Source of the DNA: Chrysoporthe austroafricana
Taxonomy: Eukaryota; Ascomycota; Sordariomycetes; Diaporthales; Cryphonectriaceae
Assembly (NCBI GenBank): GCA_001051155.2
Contig: JYIP02000009.1
Span: 62,001 to 126,000, forward strand
Length of the DNA stretch: 64,000 nt
Reading direction: 5' to 3'
Positions 45,563-57,600 of the stretch are shown here, piece by piece (within the stretch, counting starts at the first letter, position 1; each line of letters opens with the position of its first letter). Below the pieces are notes generated by a model. That model made no database searches. It was not told the DNA's origin and saw only the letters and a list, made by a program, of their open reading frames with translations. Both the position numbers and the translations under genes were made by a program.

Positions 45563-46654
45563 TTAGTACAGGGAAGACGAATTCTTCAGTGCTCCGGACC
45601 CCAGTCCCGTGTCGTACACCTGGTCACAGTCGCACTCGCACCAGTCGTCACCAACGATGACGCCGTCGAGCCAAGGGCGGGACCGCCCCTCGGGCGCGGC
45701 CACCACCACGCCCCCTAGCTCGTGCCCGTGCCCGTACCCGCTCCCAAATGATATCGCCGGGGGCCCCAGCAGCCCGCCGCCGCCGCCCACCGCCACCCGC
45801 GAGGCGAACCAGCCCAGCACGAACCCGACGCCCAGCAGCAGCAGCGCGGAGGAGGCGGTGAGGAAGATCTGGCCGCGCAGCACGGCGTCCGGGTCGATCC
45901 ACCGCCGGCGGAACCGCAGCGTGCCCACGCGGATGTAGAACAGCTCCGTGGCCAGCTCCTCGCCCTCCCCGGGGAACGGCAGCTCCGGGCAGCTGCGCGG
46001 CTTGGGTTTCTCCTCGAGCCTGTGTGGTTGTGGGGGAGGTGAGCTTTCTCAGTCACTCCTTCTCGTGTCCGCCTCGGTCAGCCACGCGGGAAGAGACGTC
46101 GTCGCGGGGGGGGGGGTGTGTGTTGTGTGTGTCGAAGGGGAAATCTGGGGGAGGAAGACGAGGGGGTGCCGGGTGGGGGGGACCTACACCATGCTCAGAG
46201 TGAGATCGCCCCCTATCTTCGCCTTCAGCTCCAGCTCCACGTTCAGATCGAGCCCGATGGCCAGCTTGGCCGGCTTCTTCCCGCCGCCGCCGCCCTTGCT
46301 CTTGGAGGCGCCCGGCACCGGCGGGATCTTGCTGACCCCCAACGTCGTCAGCGCACCCGACCCTCCGCCGGCCCCGCCGGCCCCGCCCTTGTTCCGCCGC
46401 CTGCGCCGCCGCCGGCTGCTGCTCGTCGTGCCCGTGTTGCTGGTGATGCCCGTCGACGCCACCGACGCCGTGTCGTCCTCAATGCGCAGGTTCGACATGT
46501 CGAGGTTAAGCGTGCTGGCCGCCCCCGGGCCCGTCCGCGTCACCGGCACCGGCCCGCCCGGCCCGCCGCGCCGCCGCGGCGGGGAGGACGTGTTGGTGTT
46601 TGTGCTGGGCGAGGAGGCGGTCTTGGGCCGCGAGGCCGACTCTGGAGAGGACAT
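45563..46654 (-). CDS. Hypothetical single-pass membrane protein, Arg/Gly-rich
   Basis: 307 aa; exons are 46654-46188 and 46019-45563, with a 168-bp intron (GTAGGT...CACAG, phase 2) joining LTLSM-V-LEEKPKP. The N-terminal half is disordered, with an Arg run (SSSRRRRRRRNKGG), Gly-rich linkers and a conserved-looking amphipathic segment LAIGLDLNVELELKAKIGGDLTLSM. The C-terminal half has a predicted TM helix (IFLTASSALLLLGVGFVLGWF, about residues 210-230), Gly-rich stretches, and a short Cys/Asp patch (WCECDCDQ) before the end. I do not recognise the family. The spliced frame, TM and paired splice signals support a real gene. Confidence 0.7.
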
Positions 46655-46677
46655 CTTGAGGTGGGTTTGTGGTGGTA

Positions 46678-46716
46678 TTGGCGGTGGTGGTGGTGGTGGT
46701 GGTGGTGGTGGTGGTG
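46678..46716. repeat. (GGT)n microsatellite
   Basis: A long, almost perfect GGT run starting about 25 bp upstream of the start codon of the membrane protein gene at 46654. Confidence 0.92.
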
Positions 46717-46841
46717 ATGGTAGTACACGTGGTGATGGGTGAGTGCGTCAGCCCGGGCGCCCGAGAGCGCTGTGAGGACTCGGGTCTGCCTGCTGGTCTT
46801 GGAGCCCTCTCGCGAGAAGCCCAGTGTGGACGTCACTTTCG

Positions 46842-46884
46842 GGTCGAGGTCGATGTCGATGTCGATGTCGATGTCGATGTCGAG
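46842..46884. repeat. (GTCGAT)n hexanucleotide repeat
   Basis: About seven GTCGAT-like units followed by GAGGTT/GAGGGT degenerate triplets to about 46915, in the upstream region of the gene starting at 46654. Confidence 0.9.
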
Positions 46885-49867
46885 GATGAGGTTGAGGTTG
46901 AGGGTGAGGGTGAGTAGAGGTGTAGGTAGGTTCTCGTGCTGCGGAGCAGTATCGATATGGTCGCGGTCAAGCCTCTAGAGGCGGTGAAAAGGTACAGCCC
47001 GACAGGACCCGGAAGGTGACTGAATTCCTGGGACGCGTGCCGCCTGCAGAAGACAGGGACCGTAGGAGCTGAAGCAACACGCTCTACAACTATTAAAAAT
47101 ATGGGGAAGGCGAGTTGGGACGAGCGGCTTCGTCCGCAGCGCACGACTCGGGGCAGGGCCTCACACCGTCTACATATTATCATATAGGCCCAGGTTTAGT
47201 CCTGCCCGCATCGTCTGATCCTCCCGCCAACCGCTGGTACCGTGGCGAAACTATTGACACAGCACCTCTTGCGCCCCCCTAAGGAGGGGGACCCTGCATA
47301 TAGAGTCCCATCTGGCGCGGAGGGGGGGTTCCGGCTGCTGTATGTACGTGCTATGGGTGGGCAGTCAGGTGTGCGGCCCACAGACAGTCGTGGCGGGGGG
47401 AGAGATGGTGCTATTTCCTGGGGTCTTGAGACAGTGCAAGGGCCATGTGAGACCCGAGTGACCGTATGCGCACGGGGCGCGACGGCTGGCTTGAAACGTG
47501 TGTGGCGGTGGGCTGGGAACGCGGAACCCACATTCGGTTCGTTTCGAAACGTTAATCGTAGGGGCGCCGGGGGTGGGATCGGTCAGCTTGGAGTAGCGAG
47601 CGAGCCTCTCGGTTGTTTACAGGCCAGGTCAGAGAGAGGTGGCAGCAGCTGGGAGGGACTTGGGGAGATCTGTAAGTACTTAGTTTTTGGCCTCTCGGGT
47701 TGTACTGTGAGTATGTATAGTAGTAGCCTCGTCGTGCCCTGGCCATGAGCTGTATAGTAAGCTCAATGCCCGCAGCCCCGTCCCCGCCCAACACACAGAC
47801 ATACTCAGTCCCATGGTTCATGTATAAAGCCTGCTCTCAGTCCATTGCGCCAGCATTCGGGCCTTCCGTATCTCATTCGTCGTTTCTAGGCCTGCCCGAA
47901 ACATCCTGAAGCGTTCGGGCTCCATCTGTCATGTTCTTCATCTGGGGTGGCCGATCGGTCCCGGCAGAGAACCTGGCAGAGAATTTATTTAGTCCTTCCA
48001 GAACCACCCCCCGGGAGTCTTCTCCTGATTCCTTCCCTCCATACCAGGCAGTGACCAGCTCAAGTAGGTCTGTGCCATCGCAGCAGGCCGCCAGATACCT
48101 TTGGGCTCTGTCGAGGAGTGGCTCCTTTTCCCCGGCTTCCAAGGACTAACTACGGCGGGATGCGATAACGATTTCCGACGGCTTCGAATATCGTATGAGG
48201 AAAGACAACTCGGGACGAGCTTCTTATAAGACTACACCCGGCCGACAGTAGGGGCTACGGAGCTGCTGCGAACCCTGCAGGCGTCTTGTCGTTATCGCGC
48301 CTTGCTTCCATCTATCTACCAAATGCCACGTCTGTGTGAAGGCAGATGAGCTCCAAAGGACTATCAATTCGTGGTCAATATATGGAAGTAGAGTGTACTG
48401 AGCTGTCTACACCGGAGATGGTCGTATCTACGCGCTGGAAAATCCTTCGACTCACCCTATCGCTGCCGCCACGACCAGAGTCTGTCTGCCTTAACCATGC
48501 TTGGGGGTGAGGAGTAAGACTATAGGCAATGGCATCTATGCTAAGATGCAGTGCTTACTGGCCCTAGTGTCCTGTTTCAACTTCAGGGGCAATCCAAAGC
48601 CGCACTCCAAGCTACCAACGCTTTCGAAACGCCTAGGCTAATGAGCATGATATCTTCGACGTCACTATCAGCCGGCTCCAGGGACATCTATCTTAGGCCT
48701 CTACTCATTATATCATCAGTACAGCCATTATTGTCTCGAGCGTGTTAGAACGACTCCTCTCTATCTTGAAGAGGCGCCCGGAGTCGATCCTGAAGTCTGT
48801 ATGATAAGATATTATCAGGGCATATCTGCACCTCCTTTCACGGAATCCTCGCCCCTCCCCCCCAGATAATACTATGGTATCAGGGCTTTTGCCTTCTAGC
48901 GAAGTGTCAGCCACGACAAGGGTGGCTTATACGTACATAGCGGGGAGGTTTTATTTAGGCCTAATACCCAGTATCGCCACAAAAGTCGCCATGATGAGCA
49001 TATCTGGCAGCGTATTGCTCAAAGACACCTCCATAAATTCCAAGCTTCGAGAGGCGGGAGCGGTCAAATCATCAAGGCCAACATGAGTGACTGGAATTGA
49101 TTACATCCAAAGCGGTAACCCTCCTTCTCACCGACGCTAGCGCCCGTGGCAGAGCGCTGCTGCGAAGGTCAGGAGACTACATCGGTATCGTGTTCCGCCT
49201 CGCAAGACACACTGCGAGGCCCAGCCTGCCGTTGCTGACTTTCATCTGCACCCGCAGACGAACTCATCTTGTCAACGCGCGTGACTGCCCCCGCAGTCCG
49301 ATTTGTACAGCTCCGATACGGCATTCGATGGATGATACGTGCTTTTCGGAATATGATGCCGAGGGCAGTATGACTAGCTCCGCAGGCCTGGACGGATATG
49401 GCAACGGACAGTACATGGATAGGCTCGTAGCAGTCGGTTCGCGTAATGATGTCGACGCGGTTGGCCTTTGCGCAGCATTGTAGACCTTGTGTATCAACGC
49501 GGGTGGAGCTGTCCTCCCCCAGCTGACGACATCCTCATCACTGCTCTCGTCGTCGGGTGCATCAAGGCTCCGAGACATAACTGGTGAGAGGATGCGAGCA
49601 GTTATCTGCAGCCACAGGTTGTTGTTGCGGAAGCGAGGGAGAACACTTTACTGTCGAGAATCTTGCCTATGGTCCAACGTCAAGCCAATTCGTCAAGGCG
49701 GTCAAGCTCTGCTCCCTCGACGTATAAGAGGCACAGTGGTGCTCATGTCTGATAGCCTTTCGTTGTATTTTCTCGTGCCCACGCTCGACCTTCTGAGGGT
49801 TTTGTCACAATCGTACAAATTTGCACACACCAGCCTACGCACCTGAAGCTATCGCCACTAGACGAAA

Positions 49868-50551
49868 ATGAAGCTAACTCTACTGGGCCTCTTGTTCCTC
49901 GGCGTGGCTTCGGCTAGTCCCGTTGGCAACATTGTATCCCATGAGAACGGGTATGAGGATACTTCGGCCCTCTCTCACCACGCCGCTCAGGTCTCTGAGG
50001 GCCCTGTTGCTGCTCATCATTGGAACGGGTCTCATCATCATCATCACCACCACCACTACCACCACCACCACCACCATCACCATAAAGAAGACAAACATCA
50101 CCACTCGCATGAGCATAAGCATGAATATGTAAGGCTATAATGTTCATTTACACTATCTAGGGGTTCTCATAAGCCCTATAGTATTCTGTAAAGTAAGCAC
50201 GGCTGATAACTGGCCATATAGGGCGAAACTCATGACTATCCGGGTGATGATGACCCGTGTGGGCCTGGTCCCCAGGGACCGGACTCGGAGGGCTTCCCTG
50301 GGCCTCCACCACCTGGCTATCGGCGGCCTCATGGAGATGATTTTGGTGGGGAAGATGACGATCCTTGGGACCAGGAGGGTCCGGACGAGCCGTGGGGCGA
50401 GGGCTCGGACTATCCTTGGGGCGAGGAGGGCTCAGATGATCCTTGGGGCGAGGAAGACTCTCCCGATCCTTGGAGCCTGGGAGATGACCCATCTCCGTGG
50501 AGTTGGGGTCCTAATGGGGATATGAGTGCGAATGACGGCATTTCCAACTGA
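49868..50551 (+). CDS. Small secreted His-rich protein with acidic Pro-Trp-Gly repeats
   Basis: 196 aa; exons are 49868-50128 and 50222-50551. The 93-bp intron has a GTAAGG donor, a good branch point (GCTGATAAC at 50202-50210) and an ATAG acceptor, joining HKHEY|GETHDYPG in phase 0. An N-terminal signal peptide (LTLLGLLFLGVASAS) is followed by a histidine cluster of eight His, one Tyr and eight His, then HHHSHEHKHE. After the intron the protein turns acidic and Pro/Gly-rich. It carries about five repeats of D-x-P-W-G/D-x-E spaced 9-11 residues (DDPWDQEG, DEPWGEG, DYPWGEEG, DDPWGEED, PDPWSLGD), ending SPWSWGPNG. There is one Cys only. The design (secreted, metal-binding His block, aromatic-acidic repeats) suggests metal binding or surface attachment; this is inference. 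I recognise no family. Confidence 0.75.
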
Positions 50552-50910
50552 TAGCTGAACCTTTTCCTGTGGCTCGATCACATCTGAGATTGGATGAGAG
50601 GTCATCAATGGGCGAGTCATTAAGTCGTCCGACTGGTGGTATGCAGGAAAAATTCTTAGTGGCTCTGCGCACAAAAATGTATAAGCCGTAGACTAAAGAA
50701 TGGAGACTCTAAATTCCTAACACACCAAGTATCTGTTCTGCCTGTACTTACACCCCCTATGAGCCTTCGAAGTACCAGGTGACCCATGGGAGCAAGCAAC
50801 TCCTGTGAGAAACCATGATCACAGTCTCATCACAGGACCTCCGTCCTGATCTTAGACCACAGTGAAGCTAGGGGATTTAGACAACTTCCCGTCTGCGCAA
50901 CAGGCATGCA
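50552..50910. other. Convergent 3' flanks
   Basis: About 360 bp between the stops of the His-rich protein and the terpene-synthase-like gene. No gene is seen. Confidence 0.55.
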
Positions 50911-53204
50911 TCACAGTATCATCTCCACATTTCCGTGCTCGTCCATCACATCCTGAATGCCGTATCTCATCGTGCTTACACACCACGCCCAGTTGCCCAT
51001 ACACACCTGGCGCATCAAGTCGGCCATCTTCACCCACTGCTTCCGCTCGTACTTGCTCTGCCTCACCTGCTCCTTATCGCCGCCCGTGATCGCGAACGAG
51101 CGGTCGGCAGCCATAAGCTTCGCGTTGTAGTCGAAGTAGCGGACAGCTTCTTGAATCTCCTTGCACACTTCGCCGACGGCCTTGTTGAGGTTGCGCGTGG
51201 TAGATAACTTGATGAGAACGGCATTGAACGCGTTTTGTTTCTCCTGCAGCAAGACCATGTGAGATTAGTCGAGGTTCAGGGCGCGTCATACATATCCAGG
51301 CTTGAGCCAGAGCCAGTTGAGGATCGAGGGCAGCTAAACTCACGAGATCTTTCTTGAGAGAGAAGAGATCGTTGGTAAGGCGACAAATAAGGTTCATCGT
51401 CGTAATAAGACTCTGGTATTGCGAATGCATACGTGTACGGCAGAAGCCGTCAGTGGTTATGAATCTGAAAAGCGTCAGAGTCAGTCAACGCCTACATCTA
51501 TTCGATTGACACAAGGAAATTGCAGAGGAGTGTCTTACGGGATGGAGCCCAGAATTGGACTAACGTTTTGCCACCAAGTGTGGAAGGCCAGGTACTCCTC
51601 CCATGCTGGGATCTTCATGCGTGTTTGCAGCTCAGCCTTCTTTTCCATGGACGACATCCAATGAAGGACGTGATCCTTGAAGGTGGTTTGGAATGCTGTA
51701 TTGCCGGTAGTCAGCGACAATTTCAACACTAAGGGCTCAACGAGGCGAGACGCCTTGGACTTACGCTGGTCGAAGTGAAGCTTCAAAGGATTCAGGACAC
51801 TGCGGATGTTCGCACCCTGCCAGCCGATCCTGCTGATAAGTTCTTCCATCTCGCTAGCATACCTAGGACAGGGCGGCACTTGTAGGTACAAATCCACGAA
51901 GCGCTGGTTGTCGGCGATCCACTGGTAAAAATGCGAGTGCACATTTCTACCGTCCACGTAGTCTCGGGCTATGCTGCAGGTATGTGCATCCCATATGGTC
52001 TCCTAGACCGTCAGGTACGTCACAATCTCTAGATAGCCGGAGGTCGTGCCTGGGCAGAGACTATTACAGCAGATGTGCGTCAAAATATCGTTCGCTGGAT
52101 GCACCATCCATGGGCAGGCTTACCGGGATGCAAAATCAACAGGACTGGCCTCCAACAGGATTTGGCGCTGTCGCTCATCAGGGACCAGGCTGCGGTATCT
52201 GGTCAGCAACTTTCAGTAAGACTTGATCAATGAAGCAGAACGTACCCTTTGAGTTGTCGCTCGATGCCATGCTTTAGTATCCAACACATAGGGCTGATCC
52301 CCGCGTCCTTCCAAGGATGAAAGAACTGCTCGAGATTCGGGACCTGGAGCTTCATGCCCTTGAGATGTGCATATAAAGCGGCTGCCAGGGTCTTGGGCTT
52401 CGCAGACTTGACATTTGGTATTGAACGGGTTACAATTGGCTTACCCGGGTTGTTGTTATTCTCGGCCTGCTCATCAGTAATCTGATCGGCATCAAGCGCC
52501 TCCGAATGAGGGTTGCCGTCGTTGTCAAGACTCTCCATGTGGACATCGCGATCCGGAGGGACGGGAGCTTCTCCAGCTTTCGAAGTAGGTGAAACGGTAT
52601 CGAAAGCGTCGCGCGGCCCAGCGGAGAGGTGCTCAGCCTCTGGGTCACCTGCATGACGAGGAGGCCGCAGACGTGCTTCTGAGCGTCCAGTGGCGGCTCT
52701 TCTAGTTTGGTTGATGGTAGCTGTTTGGAGGGGTGGAACATAATTTTGGCCCCTAAAGATGTGCCAGTTATTTGTGGACAGCGTCGACCCCATGTCGAAC
52801 ACTTCATGGGCCTGTGACCTGGGCGGACGCCAGCGCTTGACCCGGAGAGGCCACGGAACAAGCCCTAGCTGCGCTCCCTGATATATCTGGCTCATGATCG
52901 AGAGAGTTTGGAGAGGTGGGCCACCGGGGTATTGGACTGGCAGGCAAATGAGATGTGGAGGGTGCTGAGGTTGGGAATCCTCGGTGATGATACGGAACGT
53001 CTCGAGGCCGTTGGTAGTTTGAAAGATCGGTCCCTCGGTCTGTATCGGGAAACCATGAACGAGCTGATAAGAAATTCCGGTTCGTGGCGGCATGGCAGCC
53101 GTTGCTTGAAGTTGAGCAGCTGGCAGAGCGGGAATCGGTGTTACAGTGACGCGGGGCAGCTGACCCTCTTGTCTGGGCTGTTGATTGCCTGGTTGCGAAG
53201 CCAT
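50911..53204 (-). CDS. Terpene-synthase-like protein (class I), in-frame TAG; possible pseudogene
   Basis: Exons are 53204-52246, 52198-52124, 52060-51539, 51464-51344 and 51243-50911 (669 codons; every junction keeps the frame). Residues 1-300 are a disordered extension. From FHPWKDAGI (about 300) the pattern follows bacterial-type/fungal class I terpene cyclases: ASRLCPGTTSGYLEIVTYL, PAWEEYLAFHTWW, the NSE-type metal site N550-D-L-F-S554-L-K-K-D558 and the terminal R652-Y653 pair (GNWAWCVSTMRYG). Where the Asp-rich DDxxD should be, the sequence reads stop-E-T-I-W-D: a TAG at 52005-52003 and a degenerate motif. Either the gene is inactivated by a nonsense change (CAG or TGG to TAG), or a 45-nt intron (GTACCT...TGCAG) removes it together with the motif. 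Both readings predict loss of normal cyclase activity. Exons 3-5 are well preserved, so decay would be recent. Confidence 0.7.
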
Positions 53205-54650
53205 CGTGATGTCTGCGCAGAGCGACTTGTTGAATTGTTGGCGAAACAAAGCTTGCGGAATCAAGCGAGACGGGACGCGAGAGAAAGAGAGATGAGTGAT
53301 TGTGTTGGGGGTGTTGCTGGGAGAGACTTTGAGAGACAGACTGCTAGGTGACAAAAGAGAACAAAGGTTGCCTGGGACGACGGGGGTCACGTTTAGATAA
53401 GGGGGCAGGCTAGCGGCTCCCACGACAGACAGACGACAGACGACAGACGAGGGGTACTTTAAAGTAGTGAACCTACCGAATAAGTCAAGGGTTAAGACAA
53501 CCTTAGAATAGGCGACTAATAATGAATGAGCATAGAGGGCGAATGTAAGGCATGAATAATATGGGAGCATGATATAAGAGCCTTGAAGTGAAGATAATGA
53601 GAGGAATAAGGGACTAGATTCAGATTGATAATTCGGAATCAGGAGGCAGCACGTGAGACAATCATCGCTATAGCCTATCATTAATTTAGAGTCATAGAGG
53701 AGTTGAAATAGCATAATACTGGAAAACTTCGTAATGGTTGACGACAGTTTGGTGCTTAAGGTTATGTTACGCAGCTTGAAGAGGCTTAAGCAAGATATAC
53801 ACATCCGAAAGCGAATATCGGATGAGTCCCGAGATACTCAATATATACACCAAATAGCAGATATATCTACGTAGCCATCAGCTGGGCTTGAGTCGATCTC
53901 GCACCCTGTGTCTTAGGTCAGCCTCAATATTAAATCTTCACAGTCTCCTTTACATCAAAGCATTACCACTGTTCAAAGTTGCATATTGGCTTATTAATTG
54001 TTTAAAGAATGATGTGACTTGTGTAGTGCGCTCAAGCTCAGAGGTCAGAAGTTCTAACATGTTGCTATGCAAGGTTTTGAAAGTAGATCAGCATGTCTTA
54101 CGTTGCAGCACGAACATCGTCTAAGGATGCTATGATACGTATTCCAATTATACCTAAACCCTAACGTATTGAGATGAGACAGACCTTATGCAAAGTCCCT
54201 TCTGTCCCTCCAATACCCACCCCCCTTCCCCCCTTCTTTCTCTCTTTCTTTCTTCCTTTCTTTCTTGTTTTGAAAATGGCAAACGAGCTATAACTTGCAA
54301 TCGAATGATGCCAGACGAGCTTCAGAGAATCACCAGCTGGCAAGTCTTGATGTAACACTCATTGTTGGGTAACTAATAGTCAGTCCTTTGGAAATGGTCT
54401 TATGTTGCTTTGGGTATAATTCTCCCATGAGACGCAGTCCAAGGTTGTACTCGGATCATTGCCATACAGTCAAAGGTCAAAAGAGCCTTGATATTCGATT
54501 TTGTGCTGTGCCCCTCCCCTTGACCCAACCCTCCCAGCTACTTTATGTCGTTTTTAGTTTGTATTGACCGATCAACTGAATCCATTGCAAAATCTTCCTT
54601 GACTATTGACCATTGAGTGTATTCGAATACACTATGACATGATGCCCAGT
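53205..54650. other. AT-rich upstream region of the terpene-synthase-like gene
   Basis: Composition drops to AT-rich compared with neighbours. Short GACAGAC repeats occur at about 53420-53452 and a TTTC-rich tract at 54237-54267. No gene is seen. Confidence 0.45.
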
Positions 54651-57600
54651 GCTCTCAAGATATTTCATCCTTGATCTGCTCAAATTTCTCGCCTCAGATA
54701 TGTTCGGACGAGTTATCCCAGCACCTCCGCCAGTGTCAAAGGCCCAAGATTCTGCCACTGACGTGTATCCCATCCATCTTGATGTGTGTATGAAGCAAGG
54801 ATCGTCGCATCTGACGTGGAAATCAGATAATACGAAGTCGGGTGTACCACATAGATTCCCTCGTTTCAGTCGAGCACACCGAGGCTGAATCCGGGCCCCT
54901 CAAGCCGCCTGTCCGACAATCCCCCACAGTCCTGCAATGGAAGATGACCGCTACACAAGTCTTACCGTGGCGCTTGCAGGATCGGATCGACCCGTGCCAG
55001 GGCACCTCCTCTAAGCGAATGACGTGCGGGATTGACAGCTGTCGTGCTCTCCCCGCGAGGAGCCGACGCGCGCCAGGACTACTGCAGCGCCGATATCTGC
55101 GCCGACTTGACGTCCCTCCCGCCCTGCGGCGACCAAGCCAGCCCCCTTTTCTCCCCCAAGATTCGAGGATCCTGCAGGATGGAGGTTTTCCGGCAGAGCA
55201 GACCTGCAGGTAGCTATGCAGGCGATCGCCCTGACGAAACGGAAAAAAAGAACTTTCGGACGAACCCTGCATGATGCATGCGTCTGCCGGCCACCGGTGA
55301 GCATGCACGCGCGGCACGTTCGCGCCGCAGCGGCACGGCGTGCCGGCCTCCTCTGCCCGGGCGCCTGCTGCGGCGTCTCGAGTTTTCGGGGATGCCGCAC
55401 TGCAGTGCGGGCCGTGGGCGAGGGGCGTCAGAGTTGTGCAGGCAGGGTCTGCGTGAGGACGGCCAGTCGGGCGTCAGAGATTTCCTTTCCTTTCCCAGCG
55501 CATGTGCATTCTTCCTGTGTGCCACACGGCGAGGCCGACCTGCCTAAAGGGGATCTCGACGACCCGGATGAGTACTCGCCGCGCAGGGGGAGGGGAGCCA
55601 TCAGATCAGATCCGACTTGGTTTACCGACGGGAAGACAAGCACGTTGCCGTCGTCTTGGAAGTGCATGCTCATATCGGTACGAGTGTGGCACACACCAGT
55701 CATTGCGTCGTGAGACCTGTCTGAGATCCTGTGCGAGGGAAATGCTTCCTGTTATTCCGATGTCAGTCGGCTACTGCTAACGGCACTAGGACGAATTAAA
55801 CGGAGAGTGCATTCGCAAGCGTCGCAATACGATAGTCAGCCTTGAGACTTAGTCTTCGGCTGGCAGCCTGGCGAGAATGAATAAGAACTTTAATCTCGTT
55901 GAATTGTCCCTGCCCGGTTTAGTTACACGGAGCTCTGCGTGTGGCACCTCGTCATCCTCGACCTCAGAAGCCTGTCGTGAAGTCTCTCATCCGCGTAATA
56001 CAACGTATGTTGTGCGGCTCTGAGTAATCACAAACCCCTGGACCATTCTCTCTTGAGCTTTCATCGCCTCCGTGTACTTAAATCAGACTTCTGTATGATC
56101 ATCTTTTGTGGTCCTTAGAATGATATTCTGCGAGCGATACCTGCCCGCCCTATCCTACAAGCCGTCTCCATACCTAGAGTAGACGGTGCACACGATAGTC
56201 TGATTATAGTACCCAAAGCTACGATTCAGGTGCAGCCAAGAGAATAAGATACGCTGTTCATAACTCAGGAGCAATTTGGCAGGAACTTAGAGCTTGTCAC
56301 AAAGGAAGCTATGTAAAGTTGAAAGGCGTTAGAAGCTGACTCTATCACAGAGAGGAACTGCAGCAGTGACTCATTGGGTGGCTAGTCTTCTCCCAAACAG
56401 GAAACAAAGCTGACCACTTTGCTCACAGAGCCCGCCCTTTGCCGTAGGAGGGATCCATTTCGGCACATTCAGGTCCATGTGCTGATACGAGCAGGGTGTC
56501 ACGACAAAAGTGAGGCCACCTTATGAAGGAGATAGAGTGCCAGTCAACGTACTCCTGCACACGCGACTGGGGCAAAACAGCACATTCCAGGCAGCGAGAT
56601 TACGGCCTGTGAGAGTCATATTCGTCTGAGAGCGTGATCTATAGACGCATCAGGGCATGTCCAGGTAGATGTCTCAGTAGAGACTGCTTGAGGGTGGACC
56701 GCTTTCAGCTGGCTGCCTTCTGCATGAAAACCTCCAGCAGCCAGCCGCTCGGCCTGCAAGGAGCCGGTCGCGAAGCCTCTCTGTCGATGAAACAGACCGG
56801 TCTTTGGAGGCAAGGCTGGCGGCCTCAACGCTGACCAGCGGCCGCCGTCGCTAACTGCGTCCGCGCTTTCAGGGCCGAGCAGGTGGTCCGGCCGCAGTGA
56901 CAGATGTCACCGTCTCGTGTTTATTACCGCTACCAGGCCGGCATCTGGCGCCGACTCACGCCCTCCCCCATCCCCCCGGGCGGAGGGAAATTGCTACGTA
57001 GCAAGACCCCAGGAACCCCAGCCACCTTAGTAATCTCCCGCCGGAATTTCCCACTTCTCAGGAAGATGGTAACGCAAGCCTCTAGGCCCCCAGGAGCTCT
57101 AGCTTGCGCGTTTAGGAGACCGGGGAAGGGGAGGGGGGAGGCGATCTTCGAACGCCCAATATGCGCGATCGCTGATCGCGCGGACCCTGCCTCAGCAGCT
57201 TTTGTCGATCGGCCGACCGTGGGCCCGGAGTAAAATGATTAGTTGAGCGGTCAGTCTTGGGGTGGGCATGTCAGAACCCTGAAACTTGGCAAGGTGGATA
57301 TGGCATTCCCCGCCAGAGTGCCAGACGGTTGAATCCTGCGAGGTGGGGGAGGGGGGCGGAATTTTGGAGGACGACGGGCCAGCACTGAACACCGCTGTCT
57401 CGAGCAGCGCACAGCGCGAGTCGCGCCGCGGAAATGGGCGGAACGAGGACGGCCTACCTGGCGCAAAAGATTTTCAGACCTGAGATCCAGGCCGCACGGC
57501 GCAGTCCACCACCTGCTGTAAATCAGATCAAGGCCCGTCCGTGCGCTTATTTCCAGACCCGAATCCCGTAGAATAATGACGTTGTGGTACCCACCACTAC

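Larger units (their letters stand above)
46655..49867. other. 3.2-kb gene-poor region
   Basis: Simple repeats lie near the left edge (listed separately). Further right, small minus-strand frames at 47873-48142 and 49264-49578 have partly protein-like composition but no exon context; see rejected items. No gene is supported. Confidence 0.4.

Noticed and set aside
47873..48142. Minus-strand frame with protein-like composition (LLDRAQRYLAACCDGTDLL)
   Set aside because: No ATG, stop codon just upstream, no neighbouring exon that extends it; could be a gene relic but unsupported.
49264..49578. 104-codon minus-strand frame with a true ATG (MSRSLDAPDDESSDED)
   Set aside because: No domain and an open frame on the other strand; considered a possible small gene but evidence is too thin.
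49880..50147. Minus-strand Val/Met-rich frames
   Set aside because: Complement of the polyhistidine codons in the secreted protein gene.
51972..52016. 45-nt intron hypothesis in the terpene-synthase-like gene
   Set aside because: Not fully rejected: donor GTACCT and acceptor TGCAG exist and phase fits, but the length is very short, the only branch-like CTGAC sits next to the donor, and the skipped residues align with the family. The nonsense reading is preferred.
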